A stretch of 64,000 nucleotides of DNA, from NCBI RefSeq assembly GCF_902705875.1, contig NZ_CACSIK010000001.1, positions 756,742 to 820,741 on the forward strand. The letters run 5' to 3'. This document shows positions 8,886 to 17,729 of the stretch, one piece after another (position 1 is the stretch's first letter; every line of letters begins with the position of its first letter). This DNA comes from Zhongshania aliphaticivorans. GTDB taxonomy: Bacteria > Pseudomonadota > Gammaproteobacteria > Pseudomonadales > Spongiibacteraceae. The notes beneath the pieces are model-generated. The model was not told the origin of the DNA. It worked only from the letters and a program-made list of their open reading frames with translations, and did no database searches. The position numbers and the translations under genes are program-made.

Positions 8886-8912
8886 AATGGCCCAAAGTCA
8901 TTAGGAGGCGTT

Positions 8913-9707
8913 ATGGACGCAGTAATTGAAAAGTTATTCAGTGAACATGACCTGAAGTCGTTACGGGGGGATACCCCGACACCGCTATACCATCAAACGT
9001 ATATGCTGCTTAAAAACAAAATTTTAGATGGCTCGATTGCGTTTGGCGCAAAAATGCCAACAGAGCAGCACTTGGCAGAAGTGTTCGGCATTTCTCGAAT
9101 CACCGCAAAAAGAGCGATGGACGAGTTAGCTGGCGAAGGTTTGGTTGATCGTCGGCGGGGCAAAGGCACCCATGTTACTTACCATTATAAACCCGAGGCG
9201 CTGAATGCTCCGCTGATGGGAATGTTGGAAAAGCTTGCCAACTTAGGGCGGCACACGCGGGTCAAAGTATTGGACTTGTCCGAGGTAACTCCCCCCGCGC
9301 TAATTGCCAAGCAGTTGGGGCTGGGTGCAGGACAAAAAGCATTCCGCTTGTTGCGCGTTCGGAGCAGTGATGAGGGCGAACCGTTTGCTTATTACGAAAG
9401 TTGGACGGCAGGGATAAAGCATGGCTTTACCCGTGAGAATCTTGAGTCAGCAGTACGTTTGGATGTTATTCGAGACAATGGCATCAAGCTGACAAAAGTA
9501 GAGCAAGACCTTAGTGCAATAGCAGTGAGTACTGATGTTGCCAGAGAGCTGGAAATGGAAGTCGGTGAACCGGCCCTTACCTTGTTGCGTCAGTCTTATA
9601 GTGAAGACGGTAGCTTGGTCGATATTCTCAGCTGTCAATATAACCCGCGCCGCTTTATTTATCGTATGAGTCTGGGCATAGATGAGTACATAGGTGAGCA
9701 GACGTGA
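8913..9707 (+). CDS. GntR-family transcriptional regulator with UTRA effector domain (HutC type)
   Basis: A 264-residue regulator. Residues about 22-95 form a GntR winged helix: TPLYHQTYMLLKNKI, KMPTEQHLAEVFGISRITAKRAMDEL and the RRRGKGTHV wing. Residues about 110-255 form the UTRA ligand-binding domain (FRLLRVRSSDEGEPFAYYESW; LRQSYSEDGSLVDIL). An excellent AGGAGG at 8903-8908 precedes ATG 8913. UTRA regulators normally repress a neighbouring catabolic operon until a small ligand binds, so it probably controls the genes around it (inference). An N-terminal stretch of about 20 residues ahead of the helix-turn-helix domain is slightly longer than usual. Confidence 0.92.
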   Translation: MDAVIEKLFSEHDLKSLRGDTPTPLYHQTYMLLKNKILDGSIAFGAKMPTEQHLAEVFGISRITAKRAMDELAGEGLVDRRRGKGTHVTYHYKPEALNAPLMGMLEKLANLGRHTRVKVLDLSEVTPPALIAKQLGLGAGQKAFRLLRVRSSDEGEPFAYYESWTAGIKHGFTRENLESAVRLDVIRDNGIKLTKVEQDLSAIAVSTDVARELEMEVGEPALTLLRQSYSEDGSLVDILSCQYNPRRFIYRMSLGIDEYIGEQT

Positions 9708-9742
9708 TAAATATCTGATGTTTATTGTTAACGGAAAATTTT

Positions 9743-10939
9743 ATGAATCAGCCCATTGTTGTCGTTGGTGCAGGACCTGCCGGCTCGGCATTGACACTTT
9801 ACCTTGCTCAACACAATGTTCCCGTTATTCTTCTAGAGCAGGCCGATCAACTGCCGGTTGATTTACGCGCGTCTACGTTTCATCCCCCGTCTTTAGAAAT
9901 GTTAGATAGCCTCGGTGTTGCCGAGAAGATGATTGCCAAGGGTTTGATTGCTGATAAATATCAATACCGTGACCGCAAAAGCAATGATATTGCCGAGTTC
10001 AATATGAACTTGATTGCGGATGAAACAAAATTTCCATTCCGCTTGCAGTTAGAACAATATGAAATGACACGTATTGTTGGCGATATGTTGAAAGAATACC
10101 CCCATGTTGACGTACGTTTTGGCCACAAAGTAACGGCGTGTCGGCAAACCGATACTGGCGTGGTTGTAGAGATTGAAACCGCATCAGGCCACACTGAAAT
10201 TGAAACACCACTATTAGTTGGCAGCGACGGCGCATCAAGCAATGTTCGCAAGGGAGCCGGTATCGGCTTTGGTGGTTTCACCTACGATGAAAAGTTTTTG
10301 GTGGTTAGCACCGAGTTTGCATTTGAAGATGTGTTTGATAATCTCGCCTGGGTTAATTATGTGTCAGACCCTGACGAGTGGTGTGTCATATTGCGAACCG
10401 AAAAATTATGGCGTGTTTTAATTCCTACCCAGCCAGGTGATAGCGATGAAAGTCTATTGTCTGATGCGTTTATTCAAGCGCGCTTAAAACACTTATACGA
10501 TAAGGGTAGTGAATATCAGATTCACCACCGCACCTTATACAATGTTCATCAACGGGTATCAGAAACCTATTATAAAGGCCGCATTGCTTTGGTGGGGGAT
10601 GCCTGTCATATCAATAACCCGCTTGGCGGAATGGGAATGAACGGTGGTCTTCACGATGCTTTTAATCTTGCTGAGCGCTTGGTGAAGATTGTTAAAACGG
10701 GTGCCGATGTCGCCACAGAGTTTGAGCAATACGATCGTCAGCGTCGCCAGCTGGCGGTAGATTTTGTGCAGAAGCATACAATCGAAAATAAAAAATTAAT
10801 GGAATCTACAGACCCAGATATCCAGAGAAAACGGCAGGCTATGCTAATGGCATCGGCTTCTGATCCCAGCAAAGCTAAAGCATTTTTAATGGAACGCGCC
10901 ATGATTAACTGCGTGCGTGAAAGCTTGGGTGTCGCCTAA
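9743..10939 (+). CDS. FAD-dependent aromatic monooxygenase (UbiH/MhpA/PheA-like)
   Basis: A class A flavin hydroxylase of 398 residues. The dinucleotide motif GAGPAG is at residues 9-14, followed by LLEQA at the end of the second strand. The GD motif contacting FAD ribose is at 285-286 (LVGDACHINNPLGGMGMNGG). RASTFHPPSLEMLDSLG is characteristic of the branch that hydroxylates phenolic or heteroaromatic rings. ATG 9743 is preceded by ACGGAAAA; a TTG at 9725 is less likely. It follows the GntR gene on the same strand and presumably does the ring-activation step of the pathway (inference). At about 400 residues it lacks the extra C-terminal thioredoxin-like domain of phenol hydroxylases. Confidence 0.88.
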   Translation: MNQPIVVVGAGPAGSALTLYLAQHNVPVILLEQADQLPVDLRASTFHPPSLEMLDSLGVAEKMIAKGLIADKYQYRDRKSNDIAEFNMNLIADETKFPFRLQLEQYEMTRIVGDMLKEYPHVDVRFGHKVTACRQTDTGVVVEIETASGHTEIETPLLVGSDGASSNVRKGAGIGFGGFTYDEKFLVVSTEFAFEDVFDNLAWVNYVSDPDEWCVILRTEKLWRVLIPTQPGDSDESLLSDAFIQARLKHLYDKGSEYQIHHRTLYNVHQRVSETYYKGRIALVGDACHINNPLGGMGMNGGLHDAFNLAERLVKIVKTGADVATEFEQYDRQRRQLAVDFVQKHTIENKKLMESTDPDIQRKRQAMLMASASDPSKAKAFLMERAMINCVRESLGVA

Positions 10940-10976
10940 ATTTGCTATGGCGTAAAACGATACCCATTTCTAGTAG

Positions 10977-11004
10977 GTGAATAACGGTGGCGGCCGTTAT
11001 TCAC
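10977..11004. repeat. Perfect 11-bp inverted repeat between monooxygenase and MFS genes
   Basis: GTGAATAACGG at 10977-10987 is mirrored exactly by CCGTTATTCAC at 10994-11004, with a 6-base loop. No T-run follows on either strand, so it is either an operator-like palindrome or a processing/attenuation hairpin rather than a classic intrinsic terminator. It lies 37 bases after the monooxygenase stop and about 90 bases before the transporter start. Confidence 0.6.
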
Positions 11005-11094
11005 GCGCAACACTGATCTTTTATTTCCCTTATTTGTATTTGGTGACTTTTCCTTTTTCATCAACACGCAAGTTATTGTTGAGAAATTATCGCT

Positions 11095-12285
11095 ATGTTT
11101 ATTATTTTCTTTGTCATTGTCTTAGACCTGATTGGCTTTGGCATTATGATTCCCATTTTTCCCTATTTTGCACAAAGTCTTGGTGCGGGGGCGGGGCTTG
11201 CCACGGTGTTAATGGCAACGTACTCGGCGGCTTTGTTTGTGAGCACACCCTTGCTGGGCCGCTTGAGTGATTACTATGGTCGTAAACCAGTGCTATTGCT
11301 AAGTATGGCGGGAGCGGTATTAGCGTATTTAATGCTCGCGTCGGCCACAAGTCTGTGGATGATTGCCTTGGCACGGATTATTGGTGGTGGCATGGCGGGA
11401 AATATTGCTGCCGCACAAGCGTATATTACCGACATAACCAGTGCTGAGAATCGCGCTAAGGGAATGGGAATGGTGGGTGCCGCCTTTGGTATTGGTTTTA
11501 TTATTGGTCCCGCATTGGGTAGCGCTTTAGCCGGTGACGATTTTGAAACCGCCAATTTTGTCTTGCCGGCCTTATTTTCTGCCTTTATGTCTGGATTGGC
11601 GTTTTTTGCTATTTTATTTTTTTTACCAGAAAGTTTGCCTAAAGAAAGTCGTCAAGTGCTGCGACAACAAGTTCGCCAGAGTCGTTTTGAAAGTATACGT
11701 AGCTTGGCCAGTAAGCCGGCCTTGATGGCGATGATTTCCTGTGCCTTGATTTATAATATTGGTGCAGGCTTAACGGAATCTTTATTTCCAATTTGGACCG
11801 CAGAACTGGGTGTTATTGATGGTCCGCGTGGGCTGATGCCAATCTTGCTTGGCAGTGGCATTGTGTTGGTCGCGATTCAGGGTGGTTTGATTGGCCCTTT
11901 AACCCGTCGTTTTGGTGAAATGGCGTTGCTGCGCGGTGGCGCGTGTGTTTATGCTGCAGGCCTCGTATTTATGGCTTGGTCAGGCGAGCAGGCAAGTGTA
12001 CTTTTGGTCACCATTGCGATGATGGTTCAATCGGCTGGTGCCGCATGTGTGCTGACTAGCTCGCAAAGCCTAGCGTCGATGGCGGCAGAGCACACAGATC
12101 GCGGTATGGTCATGGGAATTTACTCTTCGGCAGGCACTTTGGGGCGTACCTTGGGCACGTTAGTTACTGGGAGTTTGTTTGCGTATGTTTATGTACACTC
12201 GTCGTATTTACTGGGTGCATGTATGAGTTTGTGTTTATTGTATTTGTCTAGAACAGCTGCGCCGATTATCGAGAAAAAAGCATAG
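11095..12285 (+). CDS. MFS transporter, DHA1/TetA-like
   Basis: A 396-residue major facilitator protein with about 12 predicted membrane segments. Family marks are LDLIGFGIMIPIFP in the first helix, GRLSDYYGRKPVLL in the loop between helices 2 and 3 (GxLaDrxGRkxxl), and GAAFGIGFIIGPALG in helix 5 (the drug:H+ antiporter motif C region). An in-frame TGA lies 15 bases upstream of ATG 11095, so the protein really begins at, or within a few codons of, the first helix without a cytoplasmic leader. In this context it could import the substrate across the inner membrane or export an intermediate; TetA-like members are usually exporters. The ribosome site is weak. Confidence 0.88.
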   Translation: MFIIFFVIVLDLIGFGIMIPIFPYFAQSLGAGAGLATVLMATYSAALFVSTPLLGRLSDYYGRKPVLLLSMAGAVLAYLMLASATSLWMIALARIIGGGMAGNIAAAQAYITDITSAENRAKGMGMVGAAFGIGFIIGPALGSALAGDDFETANFVLPALFSAFMSGLAFFAILFFLPESLPKESRQVLRQQVRQSRFESIRSLASKPALMAMISCALIYNIGAGLTESLFPIWTAELGVIDGPRGLMPILLGSGIVLVAIQGGLIGPLTRRFGEMALLRGGACVYAAGLVFMAWSGEQASVLLVTIAMMVQSAGAACVLTSSQSLASMAAEHTDRGMVMGIYSSAGTLGRTLGTLVTGSLFAYVYVHSSYLLGACMSLCLLYLSRTAAPIIEKKA

Positions 12286-12429
12286 TCACGATAACTTATG
12301 TTCTGAGCATATTTGTAGCGGAGCATTTTTTTTGCGTGCGCTAATCCCTCCTATATATTCAAGTTGTTAGGGTAGGTTTCTTAGGCTGAGTTCTTTGAGC
12401 CTATTCTCTTTGTTCTAACAATGATGTGT

Positions 12430-13404
12430 TCAATTATGCCGTCGAAACCGTTCACGGTACTGCCGCGGGCTGGCACCAGTCAGTTGTTTGAACACTTTGG
12501 AGAAGTGACTAAAATTTTGGTAGCCGACACCCATGCTCACCGTTTTGATGTTGTCATTGGTGTTTACCAGTTTGTGCTTGGCAGATTCCACCCGCAAACG
12601 CTGCAGATACTGGGCCGGCTTTTCACCGGTCGCTTTCTGAAATCGGCGTAAGAAGGTGCTTTTACTCATGCCGGATTGTGTGGCGAGTTGATGAAATTCA
12701 ACGGGGTCATTGAAGTGCTCATCGAGCCAGTCTTGCACTCGGTATATGCCGCTGTCATGGTGCTGTCGAAAGCCCGCCATATTGAATAATGTTAGGTCAT
12801 AGCTTCGGCGAGTGTCGCATGTCATATCGGCAGCAACGCCGCTTGCGAGTTTTGGCCCGCAAAATTTGCTGATCAGATGGACCACTAAATCAATTGCAGC
12901 GTTAGGCCCGTTAGAGCTGAAGATATCGCCGTCTTCCACCAGACCTTGTTTCTCTATCCAGACCACCTCTGGATAACGTTTTCTTAATTCCGGTAATTGA
13001 CGCCAAAATGCCGTTGCCCGCAAGCTGTTCAGCAAGCCCGCTTCTGCGGCCCACAGTACACCGCTGTTGATACTGGCAATGCTTGCTCCGCTCTGGCGCT
13101 GGCGTAGTAACCACGACACGATAATATCTGGGTTCTGGTTAACCGTGTGTTCGAGCCTGTCCCAGTAGTGAGGTAAAATAATGCAGTCAAAGCAGTCGCT
13201 ATCTGCCATGCTCATGTCGCCATAGATGGGCTGGCCGCTGTAGCTTGTGATGGCTTGCGCTTCGGGTGTCACTATATTCCAGCTGAACACTTTCTTTATA
13301 TTGCGTAAGTTAGCACTCTGTAGCATATCTAGCGTGTTATAGATTGCTGAGCTCCAGGCGCCTTCGTAGGCGACTAGGGCCACCCGCCATTCTAATTTTT
13401 CCAT
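12430..13404 (-). CDS. GlxA/FtrA-type transcriptional regulator (DJ-1/PfpI domain + AraC HTH)
   Basis: A 324-residue two-domain regulator on the minus strand. Residues about 5-195 resemble the DJ-1/PfpI amidotransferase-like domain: VALVAYEGAW at the start, DCIILPHYWD, and IASINSGVLWAAEAGLL where catalytic members have Cys; here the elbow residue is Asn/Ser, so it is a sensor. Residues about 222-324 form a double AraC helix-turn-helix: FHQLATQSGMSKSTFLRRFQKATGEKP and VSMGVGYQNFSHFSKVFKQLTGASPRQYRERF. It is convergent with the MFS gene and divergent from the acyl-CoA dehydrogenase pair at 13648, so it may control either side. The effector is unknown. Confidence 0.9.
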   Translation of the reverse strand: MEKLEWRVALVAYEGAWSSAIYNTLDMLQSANLRNIKKVFSWNIVTPEAQAITSYSGQPIYGDMSMADSDCFDCIILPHYWDRLEHTVNQNPDIIVSWLLRQRQSGASIASINSGVLWAAEAGLLNSLRATAFWRQLPELRKRYPEVVWIEKQGLVEDGDIFSSNGPNAAIDLVVHLISKFCGPKLASGVAADMTCDTRRSYDLTLFNMAGFRQHHDSGIYRVQDWLDEHFNDPVEFHQLATQSGMSKSTFLRRFQKATGEKPAQYLQRLRVESAKHKLVNTNDNIKTVSMGVGYQNFSHFSKVFKQLTGASPRQYRERFRRHN

Positions 13405-13647
13405 ATATTACTCAATGAGACCGAGAATACGGTGACCCTCGGGATGGGCAGTGGCCGCGCAGCTGATGTGGTTTGCCATGTTTATATGCCTATTTATTAA
13501 TTTTGACTCGCCGCTATTACTGCACAGCATACGAGCTACTCAGGATAAGGTGAAGCTTTAACAACAGAAAATGACGTTTTAGCGCGAGGAAAAATAGTCC
13601 ACAAAGGCCTAAACTTCCATCACGTTAACAGGCATGGGCCGACCACT

Positions 13648-14826
13648 ATGAATTTATCTTTTTCAGATGAAGATCTTCGATTCCGCGATGAAGTGCGTGA
13701 TTTTTTCAAAACCAACTTTACCTCGGAGCTTGCAGCCCGTATTCGTGAGCCGGCTACCCTCCGCGAGGCCACGGTAGAGTGGCAGAAAATTCTGGCCAAA
13801 AAGGGCTGGGTAGCGCCAAATTGGCCGGTTGAGCACGGTGGCACTAACTGGAGTGTCGCTGAGGAATACCTTTACGAAGTGGAGCGCGCCAACGCTGGGG
13901 CGCCTGACCCGGTGCCGTTTGGTTTAAAGATGGTCGCACAGGTCATTATTGCCTACGGTAACGATGAGCAAAAGCAGCGGTTTTTGCCCCGTATCTACAA
14001 CAGTGACGACTGGTGGTGTCAGGGCTATTCTGAGCCTGGTTCTGGCTCTGATCTCGCCTCCTTAAAGACACGCGCGGTATTAGAGGGCGATGAATACGTT
14101 GTTAATGGCGCTAAAACCTGGACGACATACGCCCAGTACGCTGATTGGATCTTTTGTCTGGTGCGTACCAGCAGCGATGAGGTGAAACAGCGTGGTATTA
14201 GCTTTTTACTGATCGATATAAAATCGCCTGGCATTACCGTTAAAAAAATCGAATCCATTGACGGTAATCACTCATTGAACGAAGTGATTTTCGATAATGT
14301 GCGGGTGCCGGTCGCTAACCGGATCGGGGAGCAGGATAAAGGCTGGACCTATGCTAAAGCCCTGCTGGCCCATGAGCGCACAGCGATTGCGGGCGTCGGG
14401 GTGTCTAAATTCCAACTCTCCGAGCTGAAAGAAATTGCGCGCAATGAAATCAGCGGCGGCAAGCCATTGCTAGAAGACGCGATGATCCAGCACCGTTTTG
14501 CCGACATTGAAATTGAGCTAATGGCGCTAGAATTTACCGAGTTGCGGGTGTTGGCGACGCTTTCTGGCGGCGGTTCCCCCGGGCCGGAGTCCTCGCTACT
14601 AAAAATAAAAGGTACGCAAATTCAGCAAGCTATTCAGCAACTGCGCATGGATCTTGCCGGGTATTACAGTGGCGTATTGACGGGGGAGCTAAGCGCTTCG
14701 GATATCGGGCATTCCTTTGGCGATAAAGCGCGGCAGGAGTATATGTACGGTCGTGCCAGTACGATATATGGCGGCTCAAACGAAATTCAAAAGAACATTA
14801 CTGCCAAAGCCGTTCTTGGCCTGTAA
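13648..14826 (+). CDS. Acyl-CoA dehydrogenase, large-type subunit of a two-gene pair
   Basis: A 392-residue acyl-CoA dehydrogenase with FWxxGYSEPGSGSDL-type flavin/substrate segment (GYSEPGSGSDL), NGAKTWTTYAQYADW, and the C-terminal flavin-binding IYGGSNEIQKN. Proteins of this subtype (PimC- or FadE-like) normally work as heterotetramers with a shorter partner, which is encoded 26 bases downstream. The reaction is alpha,beta-desaturation of an acyl-CoA, with electrons passed to ETF. The heteromeric type is known for large or unusual substrates such as sterol side-chain CoAs or dicarboxyl-CoAs; which applies here is unknown. It starts at ATG 13648 after a 243-base gap divergent from the GlxA-type regulator. 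Confidence 0.9.
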   Translation: MNLSFSDEDLRFRDEVRDFFKTNFTSELAARIREPATLREATVEWQKILAKKGWVAPNWPVEHGGTNWSVAEEYLYEVERANAGAPDPVPFGLKMVAQVIIAYGNDEQKQRFLPRIYNSDDWWCQGYSEPGSGSDLASLKTRAVLEGDEYVVNGAKTWTTYAQYADWIFCLVRTSSDEVKQRGISFLLIDIKSPGITVKKIESIDGNHSLNEVIFDNVRVPVANRIGEQDKGWTYAKALLAHERTAIAGVGVSKFQLSELKEIARNEISGGKPLLEDAMIQHRFADIEIELMALEFTELRVLATLSGGGSPGPESSLLKIKGTQIQQAIQQLRMDLAGYYSGVLTGELSASDIGHSFGDKARQEYMYGRASTIYGGSNEIQKNITAKAVLGL

Positions 14827-14852
14827 CGGCAACTATCCTCCGGAGACATACT

Positions 14853-15983
14853 ATGAATTTTAACCTGTCTGACGAACAAAATATGGTCAAGGATAGCCTT
14901 GCACGCTTTGTGGCTGATAATTACGACCAGGTAGCTCGGAATAGCGCGGTAGCGAACGAGCAGGGGTTTAGTCCCGATAATTGGCAAACCTTTGCCGAGC
15001 TCGGTTGGTTGTCTATGGCCTTTGACGAAGACATGGGCGGTTTCGGTGGTACAGCCACTGACGTCATGGTGGTAATGGAAGAGCTGGGCAAAGGCTTGGT
15101 GGCCGAACCCTATCTTGCCACTGTGTTGTTGTTTGGTGGCCTGCTGGCGGAGAGCGGAAAAGGTGACTTACAACAAGAGCTCATTGGGCGTCTTATCGAA
15201 GGCCAATTGCAGGGCGCTTTTGCCTATCTTGAGCGCCAAAGTCGATTTGAAATCACTGATATCTGTACCACTGCCCAAGAGAGCAGTGACGGCTTCACCC
15301 TGAATGGTGAGAAGACCGTGGTGTTTAATGGCGCGGTAGCGGACAAGTTCATTGTCACGGCGAGAACAGCCGGCGATCAGTGCGACGAGGAGGGCATTAG
15401 CCTGTTCTTGGTCGATGCAGATGCTGCCGGCATCAGTAAAACCGCCTATCGGCTGATGGATGGCCAGCTAGTGTGCAATATCCGCTTGGACAATGTTCAA
15501 GTCGGAAAAGCCGCGCTGCTGGGTGAGCAGCACAAGGGCTACGATGTAATGCAACCGGTCATTCAGCGTGCCATGATTGCCCTGAGCGCCGAGGCGCTGG
15601 GTATTATGGAGAAACTCACGGCAACGACGGTTGAATACAGCAAAACCAGAAAGCAGTTTGGCGTTGCTATTGGTAGCTTCCAGGTCTTGCAGCATCGGAT
15701 GGTCGATATGTTTATTGCCGCCGAGCAAACCAAGTCGCTGCTTTACCGCGCGGTGTGCTCTAGCGATGCAGAAAGCTCAGAAGCCGAGAAAGATGTTATC
15801 GCCTTGAAGGTCATGACTGGCCGGTCAGGCAAACTCGTTGGCGGTGAAGCCATACAGCTGCACGGTGGCATGGGTATGGCAGATGAGTTGGATGTGGGTC
15901 ACTACGTTAAGCGGTTGATGATGATCAATACGACTTTTGGTGACGCAGATTACAATGAGCGCCGATTTTCTGCTCTAGGCTGA
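14853..15983 (+). CDS. Acyl-CoA dehydrogenase, small-type partner subunit
   Basis: The 376-residue product is an acyl-CoA dehydrogenase of the PimD/FadE small-partner type. It has LGWLSMAFDEDMGGFGG, NGEKTVVFNGAVADKFIV, the arginine-containing flavin motif TRKQFGVAIGSFQVLQHRMVDM and the C-terminal LHGGMGMADELDVGHYVKRL. The canonical GYSEPGAGSD segment is reduced to AYLERQSRFEI, as expected for a partner that binds differently. CTCCGGAGA lies ahead of ATG 14853. It is almost certainly cotranscribed with the upstream large subunit. The C-terminal half of the fused protein at 31104-33491 is a close paralog of this subunit. Confidence 0.9.
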   Translation: MNFNLSDEQNMVKDSLARFVADNYDQVARNSAVANEQGFSPDNWQTFAELGWLSMAFDEDMGGFGGTATDVMVVMEELGKGLVAEPYLATVLLFGGLLAESGKGDLQQELIGRLIEGQLQGAFAYLERQSRFEITDICTTAQESSDGFTLNGEKTVVFNGAVADKFIVTARTAGDQCDEEGISLFLVDADAAGISKTAYRLMDGQLVCNIRLDNVQVGKAALLGEQHKGYDVMQPVIQRAMIALSAEALGIMEKLTATTVEYSKTRKQFGVAIGSFQVLQHRMVDMFIAAEQTKSLLYRAVCSSDAESSEAEKDVIALKVMTGRSGKLVGGEAIQLHGGMGMADELDVGHYVKRLMMINTTFGDADYNERRFSALG

Positions 15984-15998
15984 ACCCCTTGGCTTGAC

Positions 15999-16022
15999 CG
16001 GTGGCAGGCTGATCTGCCACCG
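15999..16022 (+). terminator. Terminator-like hairpin after the acyl-CoA dehydrogenase pair
   Basis: CGGTGGCAG at 15999-16007 pairs perfectly with CTGCCACCG at 16014-16022 around a six-base loop, 16 bases after the stop of the small subunit. No strong T-tract follows, so it may act with Rho or stabilise the transcript end. Confidence 0.5.
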
Positions 16023-16157
16023 TCTCGATTTGGGCGCGCTAGTGATTTTTGAAACCGCAAATTGCAGGTTTACATTTAACTCATAACCGATAACTGATAA
16101 CAACGACATAGAAGCATTTACGCGTCTAACCTCTAATAGAATACCGAACTGTGGCTT

Positions 16158-17690
16158 TTACCCCGCTTTGTATTCCTCTGCCAACAAGCGTTTATAGAGT
16201 TTGCCATTTTCCATGCGCGGCAGTTTTTCTTGGAAGTCTAAAGAGCGGGGCATCTTTACATTGGAGATCCGTTGGCGCAGCCACGTCAGAATTTCTTGGG
16301 CGACCTCATTGTTGGCATCACGCCAATGCTCTGGCTGTATCACGGCTTTGACTTCTTCGCCGAACTCTTCGTTGGGAATACCAAAAACTGCCACATCGGC
16401 AACTCTTGGGTGCAGGGCTAGGGCATTCTCTATTTCTTGCGGGTAAATATTTACGCCACCTGAAATAATCATGAAGTTCTTTCGATCTGATAAGTAGAGA
16501 AAGCCTTCTTCATCGACAAAGCCAATATCGCCGACGCCGACCCAGCCTTTGTCGTTGTAAACCTCGGCATTTTTTCCTGGCGCGTTGAAATATTCAAATT
16601 TAATGGCCTTGGGGTCTTCGAAATACACCAGCCCAGTTTCACCGGAGGGAAGCTCATTACCGTCGTCATCGAGAATATGAAGAGTACAGTCCATCGCCTG
16701 ACCCACTGAACCCTGGTGTGTTAACCAGCTGGCCGAGTCAATAAAGGTGAGGCCTACGGACTCACTTGAGGAGTAGTATTCCATGATGACTTCTCCCCAC
16801 CAGTCGATCATTTGTTGTTTGACTTCTACAGGGCAAGGGGCTGCGGCATGCACTGCAAATAGCATAGAGCTGATATCGTAGCGATTGCGCACTTCAGCAG
16901 GTAGCTTGAGCATACGGATAAACATAATGGGTACCCACTGGCTGTGAGTGATTTTATGTTGTTCAATGAGTTGAAGTGCTTTTTCGGGGTCAAATTTCTC
17001 CATGATGACGCTGGTGCCACCTTGATACAGCGTCATCAAGTTGTAGTGTAGCGGGGCGGCGTGATAGAGCGGCGCGGGAGATAGGTATCGGGTATTTTCA
17101 GTAAATCCAAAAGCATCTGCCGCTTTTTCAACAAGTTTTGAGGGTGCGTTGATGTCTTCTGATGGTGGTGGCAAAAATATGCCCTTGGGCTTTCCGGTGG
17201 TACCCGAAGAGTACAGCATAGGTGTGCCGTGTCTTTGGTCGGCGATGGCTGTGGTCGGCATGGTGTTGATTAGCTTATCCCAAGAATCAAAGCCGGGCCT
17301 AGTGCCGTTAACCATAAGAAAATGTTTTATCTTGCTGCGATCTTGCGCTAACTGTTCTGCGACTTCTGATAGTGCCAGCGAACCAATAAAAAGGCTGGCC
17401 TTACAGTTTTCTAGAATGTAAGCCGCTTCGTCTTTTTTTAGGTGTGTGCTTATAGGCGTAAAGGTCAGGCCTGAGCGTTGAGCAGCCCAGCAGATTTCAA
17501 GAAATTGGCGGTTGTTTTCTAACATCATTCCAATGTGTGCGCCGGCCTGTAGCCCTAGTGAGCGAAATAGATGTGCACCTTGATTGGAGCGCTCATCGAG
17601 CTGGCGATAAGTAACGATATCTCCGGAGTTGGCCATGATGATGGCGGGCTTATCAGGATGGGTTTGTGCGCTAATACTGGGGTGTGGCAT
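16158..17690 (-). CDS. AMP-dependent acyl-CoA synthetase/ligase
   Basis: A 510-residue adenylate-forming enzyme on the minus strand. The ATP-binding loop YSSGTTGKPKG is at residues 160-170, YYSSSESVG forms the A5 region, GDIGFVDEEGFLYLSDRKN spans motifs A7-A8, and the hinge continues as MIISGGVNIYPQEIE. The catalytic lysine near the end is K497 (MENGKLYKR). It activates a carboxylic acid to its CoA thioester in the cytoplasm, the entry step for the neighbouring acyl-CoA dehydrogenases and crotonase. It is cotranscribed with the crotonase gene, whose stop lies 39 bases upstream of this start. The acid is not predictable; FadD13/cyclohexanecarboxylate-type ligases have this length. Confidence 0.92.
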   Translation of the reverse strand: MPHPSISAQTHPDKPAIIMANSGDIVTYRQLDERSNQGAHLFRSLGLQAGAHIGMMLENNRQFLEICWAAQRSGLTFTPISTHLKKDEAAYILENCKASLFIGSLALSEVAEQLAQDRSKIKHFLMVNGTRPGFDSWDKLINTMPTTAIADQRHGTPMLYSSGTTGKPKGIFLPPPSEDINAPSKLVEKAADAFGFTENTRYLSPAPLYHAAPLHYNLMTLYQGGTSVIMEKFDPEKALQLIEQHKITHSQWVPIMFIRMLKLPAEVRNRYDISSMLFAVHAAAPCPVEVKQQMIDWWGEVIMEYYSSSESVGLTFIDSASWLTHQGSVGQAMDCTLHILDDDGNELPSGETGLVYFEDPKAIKFEYFNAPGKNAEVYNDKGWVGVGDIGFVDEEGFLYLSDRKNFMIISGGVNIYPQEIENALALHPRVADVAVFGIPNEEFGEEVKAVIQPEHWRDANNEVAQEILTWLRQRISNVKMPRSLDFQEKLPRMENGKLYKRLLAEEYKAG

Positions 17691-17729
17691 GGTTTTTTCC
17701 TGTTTTTATTTTAGCTGTGCTGTGTCGTT

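Noticed and set aside
10977..11270. A 97-codon plus-strand frame covering the start of the MFS gene
   Set aside because: It is out of frame with the transporter, begins in the palindrome and shows no family pattern.
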